From assembly GCF_007741515.1 (NCBI RefSeq), contig NZ_CP036263.1, positions 4,203,178 to 4,267,177 on the forward strand: 64,000 nucleotides of DNA, given 5' to 3'. This stretch comes from Adhaeretor mobilis. Its GTDB lineage: Bacteria > Planctomycetota > Planctomycetia > Pirellulales > Lacipirellulaceae. The translations under genes were made by a program, and so were the position numbers. The notes beneath the pieces are model-generated. The model searched no databases, was not told the DNA's origin, and saw only the letters and a program-made list of their open reading frames with translations. How positions within the stretch are numbered: position 1 is the first letter of the stretch; every line of letters starts with the position of its first letter. Positions 18,388-27,354 of this stretch are shown here, one piece after another.

Positions 18388-19290
18388 ATGTCCTCCAAGT
18401 TCCATGTCATCCCCGCCTCAGCTTTAGTCCTCACCACGCTTGGTGTGCTTGTGGGCTGCCAGCCATCGACTGACCTCGGTCCGGTACCGAGTCAAGCTGC
18501 AGCCGAGAAAATCCGCGAGCAGCTATCCGGCGATAGTGAAGGTGGTGGTGGCGGGGAAGCTGCTGAAGTTGGCACTGGTTGGGCAACACTCAAAGGGCGG
18601 TTTACCTTTGAAGGGCAAGCTCCTGAGATGCCTGCCTACAACGTGACCAGCGATCAAGCCACCTGCGCGAGCGGTGGCGCCCCGAAGCAAGAAACGATTG
18701 TGGTGGGCAGCGATGGAGGTCTTGCCAATGTTGTGCTGTTCCTCCGCAAGGCTTCGCGCGTCCACGAATCGGCTCAGGCCCCCGAAGAACCGTTAGTGTT
18801 TGATCAAAAGCAATGTGTGTTCCTCACTCATGTATTCACCGTACCCGTTGGCCAACCCTTGCAAATTAAGAATAGTGATCCCGTTGGCCATAATACGAAG
18901 ATCGACGGTAAGAATGGCTTCAACCGCACGATCCCAGCGGGCGAATCGGTGAGCTTCACACCCAAGAAAGCGGAAGCCAAACCGGCTTCGGTGGCCTGCA
19001 GCATTCACCCTTGGATGAGCGCATGGATGATGCCGCACGATAATGGCTATGCTGTGGTCACCAAACCAGACGGTAGCTTCGAACTCCCCAACTTGCCCGC
19101 TGGAGAAACGCTCGAAATCCAAGTGTGGCACGAAAGTTCTGCTGGTTCTAATGGAGGTTTGGTAGTGAATAGCGACCAAGCCAAAGAGCTCAAATGGGAC
19201 AAGAAGGGTCGTTTCAAAATTAAGCTTACTGAAGACGAAACGAAAGAGCTCAACGTCGCCGTACCAGCTTCTGCCTTTAGTGGTGGCTAG
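18388..19290 (+). CDS. Cupredoxin-like lipoprotein, paralog 2
   Basis: A 300-aa lipoprotein with a lipobox ending at C24 (GVLVGC), then a Gly/Glu linker and a domain like that of the preceding gene. Copper-ligand candidates are H168 (PVGHNT), C204, H207 and M210 (CSIHPWM), followed by the same beta domain (DGSFELPNLPAGE). I prefer the ATG at 18388; an in-frame TTG two codons upstream is possible. The membrane anchor suggests it is held near the oxidase while paralog 1 is soluble. Tandem duplication within the operon is likely. Confidence 0.82.
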   Translation: MSSKFHVIPASALVLTTLGVLVGCQPSTDLGPVPSQAAAEKIREQLSGDSEGGGGGEAAEVGTGWATLKGRFTFEGQAPEMPAYNVTSDQATCASGGAPKQETIVVGSDGGLANVVLFLRKASRVHESAQAPEEPLVFDQKQCVFLTHVFTVPVGQPLQIKNSDPVGHNTKIDGKNGFNRTIPAGESVSFTPKKAEAKPASVACSIHPWMSAWMMPHDNGYAVVTKPDGSFELPNLPAGETLEIQVWHESSAGSNGGLVVNSDQAKELKWDKKGRFKIKLTEDETKELNVAVPASAFSGG

Positions 19291-19408
19291 TTGGCTGGAC
19301 AGAAGGTTCCCCGCTGCCAAAATATGGCAAGCGAGAACACAGTAAGAACAGTCGATAGAAAATAGAAACTGCAAATCCAATACTGAAACCGTTCCTGTCG
19401 GTCTGAAG

Positions 19409-20734
19409 ATGAAACTCGCAACACAAGTAAACCGCCAACTGTTTCTCAGCCTCCTCGTGCTGGGTAGCCTCGGCTGCACTCAAGGCGAACCGCCGCAGTT
19501 TCGTCTGAATATGATCTCGATGACCTCCAACGAGCTTGATTCTGAGTATCAACAAGAAATCGCCAATGTTCTCTCCGGACTGTTCGGCACACCCGACGAG
19601 CCGTTCGCCCACCCGGCGACTGGACTGAACCAGTTGAAACTCGATCTGGCATCCGGCCCCGCATGGAGCGACAAACGCGGCTACAGCCACGGCCTCTATC
19701 GCCAGCATTGCGTCCACTGTCACGGCATCGACGGCGATGGCTACGGCCCCACAGCGAAGATACTTAACCCGTATCCACGCGACTATCGCAAAGGCATATT
19801 CAAGTTTAAGAGCACATTCAACGCTGCCAAGCCCACCGATGCCGACCTGCATCGCGTCCTTGCTAACGGTGTACCAGGCACATCGATGCCGTCGTTTGAA
19901 TTGCTGCCTTCTTCAGAAGTGGAATCACTCGTCGAGTACGTAAAGTATCTCGCCATGCGAGGCCAACTCGAAACTGAGCTTGCGGCGTACGTCTTCGACG
20001 AACTTGGCGTTGAAGAAGTCGAAGACGAAAGCGGGACTGTCACGGAGCAGCGCATTCCGTTTGACCCGTCTGCCAGTCCCGACCAAGCTGAGGCGGTGTT
20101 GGATATTCTGTCCGAGATCGTCGCCGGCTGGGACGAAGCAGGTGAGAACGTCATCCAGCCTGCCGAAGATGCCATCCCGGCAGACAATCGTTCGGATGAA
20201 GAACTCGCCGCCTCGATAGATCGAGGACGAGAACTGTTCTACGGCGTTAAAGCCAACTGCATCAAGTGCCACGGACCGACCGGCTTAGGTGACGGACAAC
20301 AGACCGATCATAACGTCTGGAACAAAGAAAACATGGACTACATCGAAGCAACCACTTCGATGGCTGACTCGCTCGCCAATGCTGATCCTGAAACGGAAGA
20401 GGAAGAGCTCGAACTGGATCGTGAATGGGCGCTTCTCAAATCGCGAGAAGAAGTCTCCGACACGCTCTTGCCAGTTCGCAATGCAGTCCCAAGAAACTTG
20501 CGTGTCGGTGTCTACCGAGGTGGTCGCCGTCGCATCGATGTCTTCCACAAAATACACGCCGGCATCGCTGGCACCCCCATGCCAGGCCTGGGAGCTGCCG
20601 GGCCGGGGGCAGAAGGCACAATCTCCGAGGAAGACATGTGGAGTATCGTTGACTACGTGCTCAACCTTCCCTACGAGGCGCCAAGCCAACCGCAACGAGC
20701 GTTGCCCACTAACCACAGCAATATCACGCAGTAA
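19409..20734 (+). CDS. Diheme cytochrome c lipoprotein
   Basis: A 441-aa lipoprotein (lipobox LGSLGC, C23) with two c-type heme domains. Heme 1 is at C101/C104/H105 (CVHCHGIDGDG), with a Met loop near GTSMPSF. Heme 2 is at C284/C287/H288 (CIKCHGPTGLGDG), with GTPMPG near residue 390. An acidic segment of about 100 residues separates the domains. It sits directly before the oxidase subunit II gene, so it is a good candidate for the last electron donor to CuA or for a fixed bridge between the bc-type complex and the oxidase. Confidence 0.88.
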   Translation: MKLATQVNRQLFLSLLVLGSLGCTQGEPPQFRLNMISMTSNELDSEYQQEIANVLSGLFGTPDEPFAHPATGLNQLKLDLASGPAWSDKRGYSHGLYRQHCVHCHGIDGDGYGPTAKILNPYPRDYRKGIFKFKSTFNAAKPTDADLHRVLANGVPGTSMPSFELLPSSEVESLVEYVKYLAMRGQLETELAAYVFDELGVEEVEDESGTVTEQRIPFDPSASPDQAEAVLDILSEIVAGWDEAGENVIQPAEDAIPADNRSDEELAASIDRGRELFYGVKANCIKCHGPTGLGDGQQTDHNVWNKENMDYIEATTSMADSLANADPETEEEELELDREWALLKSREEVSDTLLPVRNAVPRNLRVGVYRGGRRRIDVFHKIHAGIAGTPMPGLGAAGPGAEGTISEEDMWSIVDYVLNLPYEAPSQPQRALPTNHSNITQ

Positions 20735-20811
20735 GTATTGTCAAGTATTTCGATTTGATTTGAAGTCCAGTAGTAAATCCGCAGACTGAAATAGCAGACA
20801 GAAACACCGTC

Positions 20812-21654
20812 ATGTCCGAGTCACAAACCAACGAACAGCAACGCAAATGGTTGCCCAACTTTTGGAGCGTGCTGTTCCTGATGGTGCCCATTTTCGGCGT
20901 GGCTACGTTCGCCCTAGCTCCGTACCTCAACGACATTGCTCCCGCCTACTTCAAGCGACCTGTGTGGTTCCCGAAGGATGTATCCGAACATGGCTACGTG
21001 ATCGACAATTTGTTCATGTTCATTCTGTGGCTCACTGGTATTGTTTTCGTGATCACCGAAGGCCTGCTCTTCTACTTCATGTGGAAGTACGAGGCAAATA
21101 CCAACACAAAGAAAGTCGCCTACAGTCACGGAAGTCATTCGCTGGAAGTTGTCTGGACAATTATCCCGGCAGTCACACTGTTGTTCATTGCCATCTACCA
21201 GATGGACGCCTGGGCTGCAGCGAAGATGCGAGCCCCTGACATCCCTCCGATCGTGGAAGTTACTGGACGGCAATTTAATTGGGACTTCCGCTACCCGGGG
21301 CCCGACAATGAGCTTTACACCTCGGACGATATTGTCCGCACCGACGGTCGGCTCTACCTACCCGTGGGTGAGGAAGTCCTCCTGCGAATCACCAGCGCCG
21401 ACGTGTTGCACAGTTTCTTCCTCCCTAACCTGCGGCTTAAGCAAGACGTGATCCCCGGTATGGCCCAGAACATGTGGTTTACAGCCACAGAGACCGGTGA
21501 GTACGACATCGTGTGTGCTGAACTTTGCGGGTGGGGACACTACAAAATGAAGGCGCGCATTCACTTGGTAACTCGTCCTCAGTTTGAAGCCCAATTGGAA
21601 GAATTCCGCAAGGAAAAAAACACCATGCGAGTTGCCGACCGTCCCCAAGACTGA
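20812..21654 (+). CDS. coxB: Cytochrome c oxidase subunit II
   Basis: The CuA-bearing subunit that accepts electrons and passes them to heme a. It is 280 aa, with two transmembrane helices (about 20-42 and 68-90) and a periplasmic cupredoxin domain. CuA ligands are visible in C235-x3-C239-x3-H243-x2-M246 (CAELCGWGHYKM), with the earlier His in DVLHSFFLP near residue 200. There is no fused cytochrome c domain, unlike caa3 oxidases, so an external donor is needed. The diheme lipoprotein just upstream could supply it. Confidence 0.96.
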   Translation: MSESQTNEQQRKWLPNFWSVLFLMVPIFGVATFALAPYLNDIAPAYFKRPVWFPKDVSEHGYVIDNLFMFILWLTGIVFVITEGLLFYFMWKYEANTNTKKVAYSHGSHSLEVVWTIIPAVTLLFIAIYQMDAWAAAKMRAPDIPPIVEVTGRQFNWDFRYPGPDNELYTSDDIVRTDGRLYLPVGEEVLLRITSADVLHSFFLPNLRLKQDVIPGMAQNMWFTATETGEYDIVCAELCGWGHYKMKARIHLVTRPQFEAQLEEFRKEKNTMRVADRPQD

Positions 21655-21749
21655 TCGCTCGCCAATTTGCAACCCACCTTTTTTTGAAGATCGCGCTTGC
21701 TAGTTGACAAAGCGACGTAAGCCCAGAAACAATTTTTCGAGTCACTCTC

Positions 21750-23567
21750 ATGAGTACCGTCCCCGCTGCTGATTCCCAAACAAACGCTGGCAAAGCTCTC
21801 GCCGGCCATGACGAGCATGCACACACGAGCAGCTTCTTGAAGACTTACGTTTTCTCGCTCGATCACAAGATCATCGGCCTGCAATTCCTGTTCAGCACTC
21901 TGATTTGGTTCTTGGTGGGCGGGATGCTCGCATTGGGAATTCGCTGGCAGTTGGCCTACCCATGGCGACCAATGCCGATTCTTGGTGAACTGGTTGGCGC
22001 TGCCGAGGGAGGGCAAATCCCCCCCGAGGTTTACACGATGCTCGTCACGATGCACGCCACCGTGATGATCTTCTTCGTGATTATTCCAGTGCTCGCCGGT
22101 GCGTTCGGTAATTACCTGATCCCGTTGATGATTGGTGCGGACGACATGGCCTTTCCCACACTGAACATGCTCAGCTATTGGTTTATGTGGCCTGCATTCG
22201 TTGCGATTGGTTCGAGCTTTTTTGTCGATGGTGGCGCAGCACAAGGAGGGTGGACCAACTATGCCCCCTTATCCATTTTTGCCGGTCAGGGGCAGACCCT
22301 GTGGTTAATAGGACTCACCTTGGTTGGTATCTCCTCCATGTTGGGATCGGTCAATTACATGACCACAATTATCCAAATGCGTGCGCCCGGTATGACGATG
22401 TTTCGTTTGCCGATGACCATCTGGGGCATGTTTGTTACCGCGGTACTGCAAGCCTTCGCGCTACCCGTTTTGACGGCAGCCGGCTTTATGGCACTCTCGG
22501 ATCGACTATTTGGTACTGGCTTTTTCCTCGCGGAAGGTGCCACGGCAAACAACGCGATCGCTCAAGCCGGTGGTGGCCAGCCTCTACTGTGGCAGCACCT
22601 GTTCTGGTTCTATAGCCATCCAGCTGTGTACATCATGATCCTCCCCGCGATGGGCATGGTGTCGGACATTCTCAGCTGTTTCTCGCGCAAGCCGCTCTTT
22701 GGTTACAAACCGATGGTTTACTCCCTCGCTGGCATCGCGGGACTAGGCTTTATTGTGTGGGGTCATCATATGTTCGTATCCGGAATGAATCCGGCGTTGG
22801 GCATGACGTTTATGGTTTCGACGATGATGATTGCGTTGCCAAGTGCGATCAAAACCTTTAATTGGCTCGGTACCATGTGGGGCGGCAAGCTGCAGTTCAC
22901 CACACCGATGCTGTTTGCCATTTCGTTTGTCTCGATGTTTATCATCGGCGGACTGTCGGGCATTTTCATGGCCGCTACACCTGTGGACATCGTAATCCAC
23001 GACACCTACTTCATTGTGGCTCACTTCCACTATGTGCTGTTTGCCGGCACCGCCATGGCCGTCATGGGAGCGATTTACTTTTGGTTCCCAAAAATGTTCG
23101 GCCGCACGATGAACGATTCTTGGGGCAAGGTGCACTTTCTGCTCACCTTTGTGCTATTGAACTGCGTATTCTATCCGATGCACATTCTTGGCATGAACGA
23201 CTTTCCGCGGCGACTGGCTGATCCTTACCACTACGGCACCTTCCGCCACTTGTTGCCGATCAACCAGTTCATGAGCTGGTGTGCCTTCATCCTCGTCAGT
23301 GTGCAAATCATCTTCGTGGTAAACTTCATCTGGAGCCTCTTCTTCGGCCCGCGCTGCGGCAGAAACCCATGGCATGCCAACGGACTCGAATGGCAAGCCC
23401 CGAGCCCTCCGGGCCACGGCAACTTCGACTTCCAGCCCATGATCTATCGCGGCCCGTACGAATATGGCTCGCCAGAAGTGGAAGTGGACTACTACCCACA
23501 AACCCAACCGCCTGCCGCTAGCAGTCCCTCTGGGGAATCGAACGAGAACCCAACTAAAGAAGCGTAA
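21750..23567 (+). CDS. ctaD: Cytochrome c oxidase subunit I, A2 type
   Basis: The catalytic subunit, with heme a, heme a3 and CuB, which reduces O2 and pumps protons. It has 605 aa and about 12 helices. Metal ligands are seen at H102 (low-spin heme), H290 and the pair H339-H340 (CuB), H425 (heme a3) and H427 (heme a). Around the CuB His it reads YSHPAVY (Y288 to P291) where A1-type enzymes have GHPEVY. The Glu of the D-channel is absent and Tyr-Ser takes its place, the mark of the A2 subfamily. The cross-link Tyr follows in the same motif (HPAVY). Normal position after subunit II. Confidence 0.96.
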   Translation: MSTVPAADSQTNAGKALAGHDEHAHTSSFLKTYVFSLDHKIIGLQFLFSTLIWFLVGGMLALGIRWQLAYPWRPMPILGELVGAAEGGQIPPEVYTMLVTMHATVMIFFVIIPVLAGAFGNYLIPLMIGADDMAFPTLNMLSYWFMWPAFVAIGSSFFVDGGAAQGGWTNYAPLSIFAGQGQTLWLIGLTLVGISSMLGSVNYMTTIIQMRAPGMTMFRLPMTIWGMFVTAVLQAFALPVLTAAGFMALSDRLFGTGFFLAEGATANNAIAQAGGGQPLLWQHLFWFYSHPAVYIMILPAMGMVSDILSCFSRKPLFGYKPMVYSLAGIAGLGFIVWGHHMFVSGMNPALGMTFMVSTMMIALPSAIKTFNWLGTMWGGKLQFTTPMLFAISFVSMFIIGGLSGIFMAATPVDIVIHDTYFIVAHFHYVLFAGTAMAVMGAIYFWFPKMFGRTMNDSWGKVHFLLTFVLLNCVFYPMHILGMNDFPRRLADPYHYGTFRHLLPINQFMSWCAFILVSVQIIFVVNFIWSLFFGPRCGRNPWHANGLEWQAPSPPGHGNFDFQPMIYRGPYEYGSPEVEVDYYPQTQPPAASSPSGESNENPTKEA

Positions 23568-23602
23568 CCGTTTGTAGCTCTCGCTACTAAAATCATTCGA
23601 TC

Positions 23603-24628
23603 ATGACTGTCCCCAAGTCCATCAACGTCGCAGCATCACGCTGGCCCCATCGCTGGGCTTGGCTGCTTACTGCTGCGACGTTTCCTTTAATTTGGTGGGG
23701 TGGATTTGTCACGACCACTGACGCGGGGATGGCTTTCCGCGATTGGCTCACCTCAGATGGGCATTTTATGCTCACCTACCCGTGGCTCAGTTCCACGGGC
23801 GACAAGTTTATTGAGCACGGGCACCGCCTATTAGCGGTACTTGTTGGCATCTTGACCATCGGTATGGTCGTTGTTGCCTACCGCTGCGAATCACGAACTT
23901 GGGTAAGGCGATATAGCCTTTTGCTCCTCGCTGGAGTCATCCTGCAAGGCGTCCTCGGCGGATTACGGATCGTGCTCGACGAACGCCTAGCCGCCATGCT
24001 GCACGGCTGTAGCGGGCCACTATTCTTTGCCCTGTGCACAGCAATGGTGGTGTTCACTTCACGCTGGTGGCAAGTCCAAGAGGTCACTCGGATAAGCGAC
24101 AAGTCGCACCAGACGGCTACGAATAGTTTGGCGAGGCTCGCGATCATTTGCTGCGGGCTGGCTTACTTACAACTAGTGGTCGGTGCTGCCGTTCGCCATG
24201 CACGCTACCTGACGGCACCCTCAGCCGCGACGATTTTCCAAACCGCCATCTACTTCCACATCGTGTTAGCATTTCTCGTACTTGGACACGTGCTATTGCT
24301 CGCACTCAAGTGTTTTCGGCAACACTCCCATCGTGGGTACGCTGTCGCCCTGAGCCTACTGCTGGTCGTGCAAATCGCCCTGGGTATGGCCACATGGGTA
24401 GTACGTTTTGGGGTGCCCGTCTGGGCAACGAATATTATCGGGGACGTTGGGTTGGTTAATGTCAGCGCGAGCACTTCGATGGCCGTGATCATTACAGCCC
24501 ATGTCGCTACCGGCTCACTCATCGTCGCGATGAGTCTCGCAATGGCTCTCCGTACGTTACGTCAATCTTCGTTTGAGCTCCCGAAGTTCCTGAGTGAACA
24601 AGGCAAACTTTTGGAGGCCCACGCATGA
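23603..24628 (+). CDS. ctaA: Heme A synthase (COX15/CtaA)
   Basis: A membrane monooxygenase that turns heme O into heme A for the oxidase. It is 341 aa with eight predicted helices. Conserved histidines appear in EHGHRLLA (about residue 73), the helix with LHGCSG (about 134), then AVRHARY and AYFHIV-type helices in the second half. An early TTDAGMAFRDW matches the family's T-x-x-G motif. Its stop overlaps the ctaB start (ATGA), so the two heme-modifying enzymes are made together. Confidence 0.92.
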   Translation: MTVPKSINVAASRWPHRWAWLLTAATFPLIWWGGFVTTTDAGMAFRDWLTSDGHFMLTYPWLSSTGDKFIEHGHRLLAVLVGILTIGMVVVAYRCESRTWVRRYSLLLLAGVILQGVLGGLRIVLDERLAAMLHGCSGPLFFALCTAMVVFTSRWWQVQEVTRISDKSHQTATNSLARLAIICCGLAYLQLVVGAAVRHARYLTAPSAATIFQTAIYFHIVLAFLVLGHVLLLALKCFRQHSHRGYAVALSLLLVVQIALGMATWVVRFGVPVWATNIIGDVGLVNVSASTSMAVIITAHVATGSLIVAMSLAMALRTLRQSSFELPKFLSEQGKLLEAHA

Positions 24629-25560
24629 GCATGTCCTCCAATGAAATTGAACTGCTTGATGGAAAACTGGTCGCTGAAAATCCGCCAGCCTCGGCGGTTC
24701 TTTCCCGCTTGAACGACTACTTCCAACTCACCAAGCCACGGATCGTCTTGCTGGAGTTGATCGTTGCTGCAGCGACCGCGTGCATAGCTGCACCCCATGC
24801 GATTGACGCTGTGGTGTTGTTCCACGCGCTTGCCGGCACCGCCTTGGTGGCCGGTAGTGCGAGCATGGGCAACCAGTTGATTGAGCGTAATATCGATGCC
24901 CACATGCCTCGAACCGCGCAAAGGCCGCTGCCAGCGGGGCGAATCACGATATGGGAAACGGCGTTGCTTTGCATGCTGACCCTCTGCCTAGGCACTCTGT
25001 GGTTGGTGTTGAAAGTGAATTTGCTCACTGCCGTACTTGGCCTGGCTAGTTGGATTATTTACGTAGTTATTTACACTCCCCTCAAGACACGTACGCCGCT
25101 GAACACGGCAGTCGGTGCTTTGGCGGGGGCGCTGCCACTGCTTATGGGTTGGACGGCCACCGGCCAACCGCTCACGCTTACTGCGTATGCCCTCGCCGGT
25201 GTGCTATTTCTGTGGCAGTTTCCTCACTTCATGGCGATTGCTTGGATCTATCGCGAAGACTATGGCAAAGCAGGACATAAGATGCTCAGCGTGGTCGATC
25301 CGAGCGGCTGGCGTTGCGGGCTGCAAGCAATCGTAGGAGCGTTGTTCCTAATACCCGTGAGCCTGATCCCCGCAGTACTGCCCGCCGGGCGGAGTCCGAT
25401 TTCCTACTCGCTGTGGGCGATTGGCCTGGGCGGGATCATCCTTGCGCTTTCCGTGAGGTTTGCATTCGAGCGCGACGATCGCACTGCACGGCAATTGCTC
25501 AAGGCGACCTTGATTTACCTACCAGCTTGGATGGGCGTGCTGCTCATGGTGAGCTTGTAG
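24625..25560 (+). CDS. ctaB: Protoheme IX farnesyltransferase (heme O synthase)
   Basis: A UbiA-type prenyltransferase that adds a farnesyl chain to heme B to give heme O. It is 311 aa with about eight helices. The first Asp-rich-type motif is seen as NxxxxxxxD (NQLIERNIDAHMPRTAQRPL), followed by RPLPAGRI. A second motif (YREDYGKAGHKMLSVVD) lies near residue 208. KPRIVLLEL near residue 40 is the typical first helix start. It overlaps ctaA by 4 bp and is followed 95 bp later by oxidase subunit III. Confidence 0.95.
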   Translation: MSMSSNEIELLDGKLVAENPPASAVLSRLNDYFQLTKPRIVLLELIVAAATACIAAPHAIDAVVLFHALAGTALVAGSASMGNQLIERNIDAHMPRTAQRPLPAGRITIWETALLCMLTLCLGTLWLVLKVNLLTAVLGLASWIIYVVIYTPLKTRTPLNTAVGALAGALPLLMGWTATGQPLTLTAYALAGVLFLWQFPHFMAIAWIYREDYGKAGHKMLSVVDPSGWRCGLQAIVGALFLIPVSLIPAVLPAGRSPISYSLWAIGLGGIILALSVRFAFERDDRTARQLLKATLIYLPAWMGVLLMVSL

Positions 25561-25655
25561 CGGAATGTGTAAGAAACACCAACTTGAAACACAATTGAAC
25601 CTCCGATACCTCAGCTGCCCAGCTGCAATCAACACCGTGGCAAAGAAATAGCATT

Positions 25656-26702
25656 ATGAGCGACGATCATCACCAAGGCTTCGACTACCAGCCCGCACTG
25701 CCGATTCCCAACGGCAAGCTCTGCCTGTGGCTTTTCCTGTCCACGGAGATCATGTTCTTTGCCGGGTTGATCGGTGCTTACATCGTGCTGCGTTTTGGAG
25801 CCGTCAATTGGCCCAGCACGCATGATGTGCATTTGGTTGAATACCTGGGTGCCATCAATACCGCCGTGCTCATTGCCTCCAGCATCACGATCGTGTTGGC
25901 CTTGGAAGCTTCCAAAAAGAACAATGCGGCTACCGCGCGAATGTATATGATCATCACGCTCGTTCTCGGTACCATGTTCTTGGGCGTGAAGGCCTTTGAG
26001 TACAAGGCGAAGTTCGATCACTTGATCTACCCCGCAATGCCTCGTAGCCATATCTACGAAAAGGCAGACGTAAACTACGCTGCTGCTGTACGCGCGAGAA
26101 TCAACGCTTTAGTCGCGGAGTTGCCTAAGGCGGAAGATCGCACTGAATTAGACAACGAAAAGGCAGACGTCGTTGAGAGTGTGCGCGTAGACCTCGATAA
26201 AGCGGAACTGCTCATTCGCAATAAGCCGGATTCCCCCGACGGGCGCATCGCTCTCTGGGAACTGGCCGACAGAATTTATCCGCGAGCAAGCGTTCAAGGT
26301 CACCATCCAGTGGCCCCCTCGATGGCCCCCCCATCGTCGAATAGTGGGCCCGCGCCTCACGAACCCGCAAAAGCAGCCAGTACTTCACAATCTGGGTTTA
26401 CTCTTGTGAGTGCGGAATCGAATGACGGTCATTCAGGGGGCCATGCAGTGGGACTCAATGATCAATACTCCTGGCTTCGCTTGCCAATCATGATTCCCGG
26501 AGGCAACCTCTGGGCTAGTACCTACTTCCTGGTCACAGGGTTTCACGCGATCCATGTCATCGTTGGTCTGATTGCATTTAGCATCCTACTAACAATGAAC
26601 CTCGGTGCCGCGAGCTCTGGTGTCGTCGAGAACGTCGGCCTGTATTGGCACTTTGTTGACTTAGTTTGGATCTTTCTGTTTCCGATACTTTACCTGTTCT
26701 AA
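25656..26702 (+). CDS. ctaE: Cytochrome c oxidase subunit III with long insertion
   Basis: The third core subunit of the oxidase. The N-terminal helices ([19 protein letters not shown]) and the C-terminal ones ([17 protein letters not shown], then [18 protein letters not shown]) are clear family matches. The length of 348 aa exceeds the usual 190-260. Between these parts, residues about 128-272 form a soluble segment that is first helical and charged, then Pro/Ser/Ala-rich with several His. This insertion sits in one loop and is not part of the family fold. Its role is unknown. Confidence 0.93.
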   Translation: MSDDHHQGFDYQPALPIPNGKLCLWLFLSTEIMFFAGLIGAYIVLRFGAVNWPSTHDVHLVEYLGAINTAVLIASSITIVLALEASKKNNAATARMYMIITLVLGTMFLGVKAFEYKAKFDHLIYPAMPRSHIYEKADVNYAAAVRARINALVAELPKAEDRTELDNEKADVVESVRVDLDKAELLIRNKPDSPDGRIALWELADRIYPRASVQGHHPVAPSMAPPSSNSGPAPHEPAKAASTSQSGFTLVSAESNDGHSGGHAVGLNDQYSWLRLPIMIPGGNLWASTYFLVTGFHAIHVIVGLIAFSILLTMNLGAASSGVVENVGLYWHFVDLVWIFLFPILYLF

Positions 26703-26769
26703 CCCCTCAATTCATACGGCCCAGAGCACGTCCCCTTAGATTGCGGCTAAGCCGCAAGCGGTACTTAAG

Positions 26770-27246
26770 ATGACTGACACACACGCGATTGATACATCCA
26801 ACAGCGCTCACGATGATGAGCACCATGGTGGCAGCATCTCAACGTACATCGCCGTAGCGATTGCTTTGGTGTTTCTGACGGCATGTTCCTACTGGACCTA
26901 TACCCCTTTCTGGCCGTTTGGCGATAACGTCGCCATCAAACGTCTGTGGATGATGGCCGTATCTTGCACCAAGGCTATGCTCGTCATCATGTTCTTTATG
27001 CATTTGAAATGGGAAGCCAATTGGAAGTGGGTACTCACGGTGCCCGCCTCGATCATGTCCATGTTACTCGTGCTTTCCCTCATACCCGACGTGGGCAGGC
27101 GCTTTCAGCACGCCTCGCACGAACGTATGATCTACGCCGCCGAGCGACCAGCCCTCGAAGATACTAGGCAAGACGAAGAGATGGACCTTGAAGAGCCGCT
27201 GATCCAGCTCCACTCTCCCGATGAGAAAACTCCCGTGAATCACTGA
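26770..27246 (+). CDS. Cytochrome c oxidase subunit IV-type protein
   Basis: A 158-aa protein of the prokaryotic COX4 type. A His/Asp-rich start (DDEHHGGS) precedes three helices (about 24-42, 57-78 and 83-105) with WMMAVSCTKAMLVIMFFMHL, the family core, and LKWE just after. An acidic tail of about 45 residues follows. It closes the oxidase structural genes. The hairpin after it may mark the end of a transcript or a processing point before the ABC genes. Confidence 0.9.
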   Translation: MTDTHAIDTSNSAHDDEHHGGSISTYIAVAIALVFLTACSYWTYTPFWPFGDNVAIKRLWMMAVSCTKAMLVIMFFMHLKWEANWKWVLTVPASIMSMLLVLSLIPDVGRRFQHASHERMIYAAERPALEDTRQDEEMDLEEPLIQLHSPDEKTPVNH

Positions 27247-27268
27247 GGGTGAGATCGCGCTGACTTGC

Positions 27269-27293
27269 TCCCGTGAATTTACGAATCACGGGA
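27269..27293 (+). terminator. Hairpin after the oxidase structural genes
   Basis: TCCCGTGA and TCACGGGA form a perfect 8-bp stem around a 9-nt loop, 23 bp after the subunit IV stop. No T-run follows, so it is either a weak terminator or a processing and stability element. It may lower expression of the assembly genes relative to the structural genes. Confidence 0.45.
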
Positions 27294-27354
27294 AAGAGCT
27301 CACCAAGGCGCCCTCGCTTCTCGGCCGGCTCGATCAAGAATAGAAAACATTTTC

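Noticed and set aside
27241..27354. Rho-independent terminator after the oxidase subunit IV gene
   Set aside because: The stem at 27269-27293 is perfect but lacks a T-run, so it is kept only as a low-confidence hairpin and not as a full terminator.
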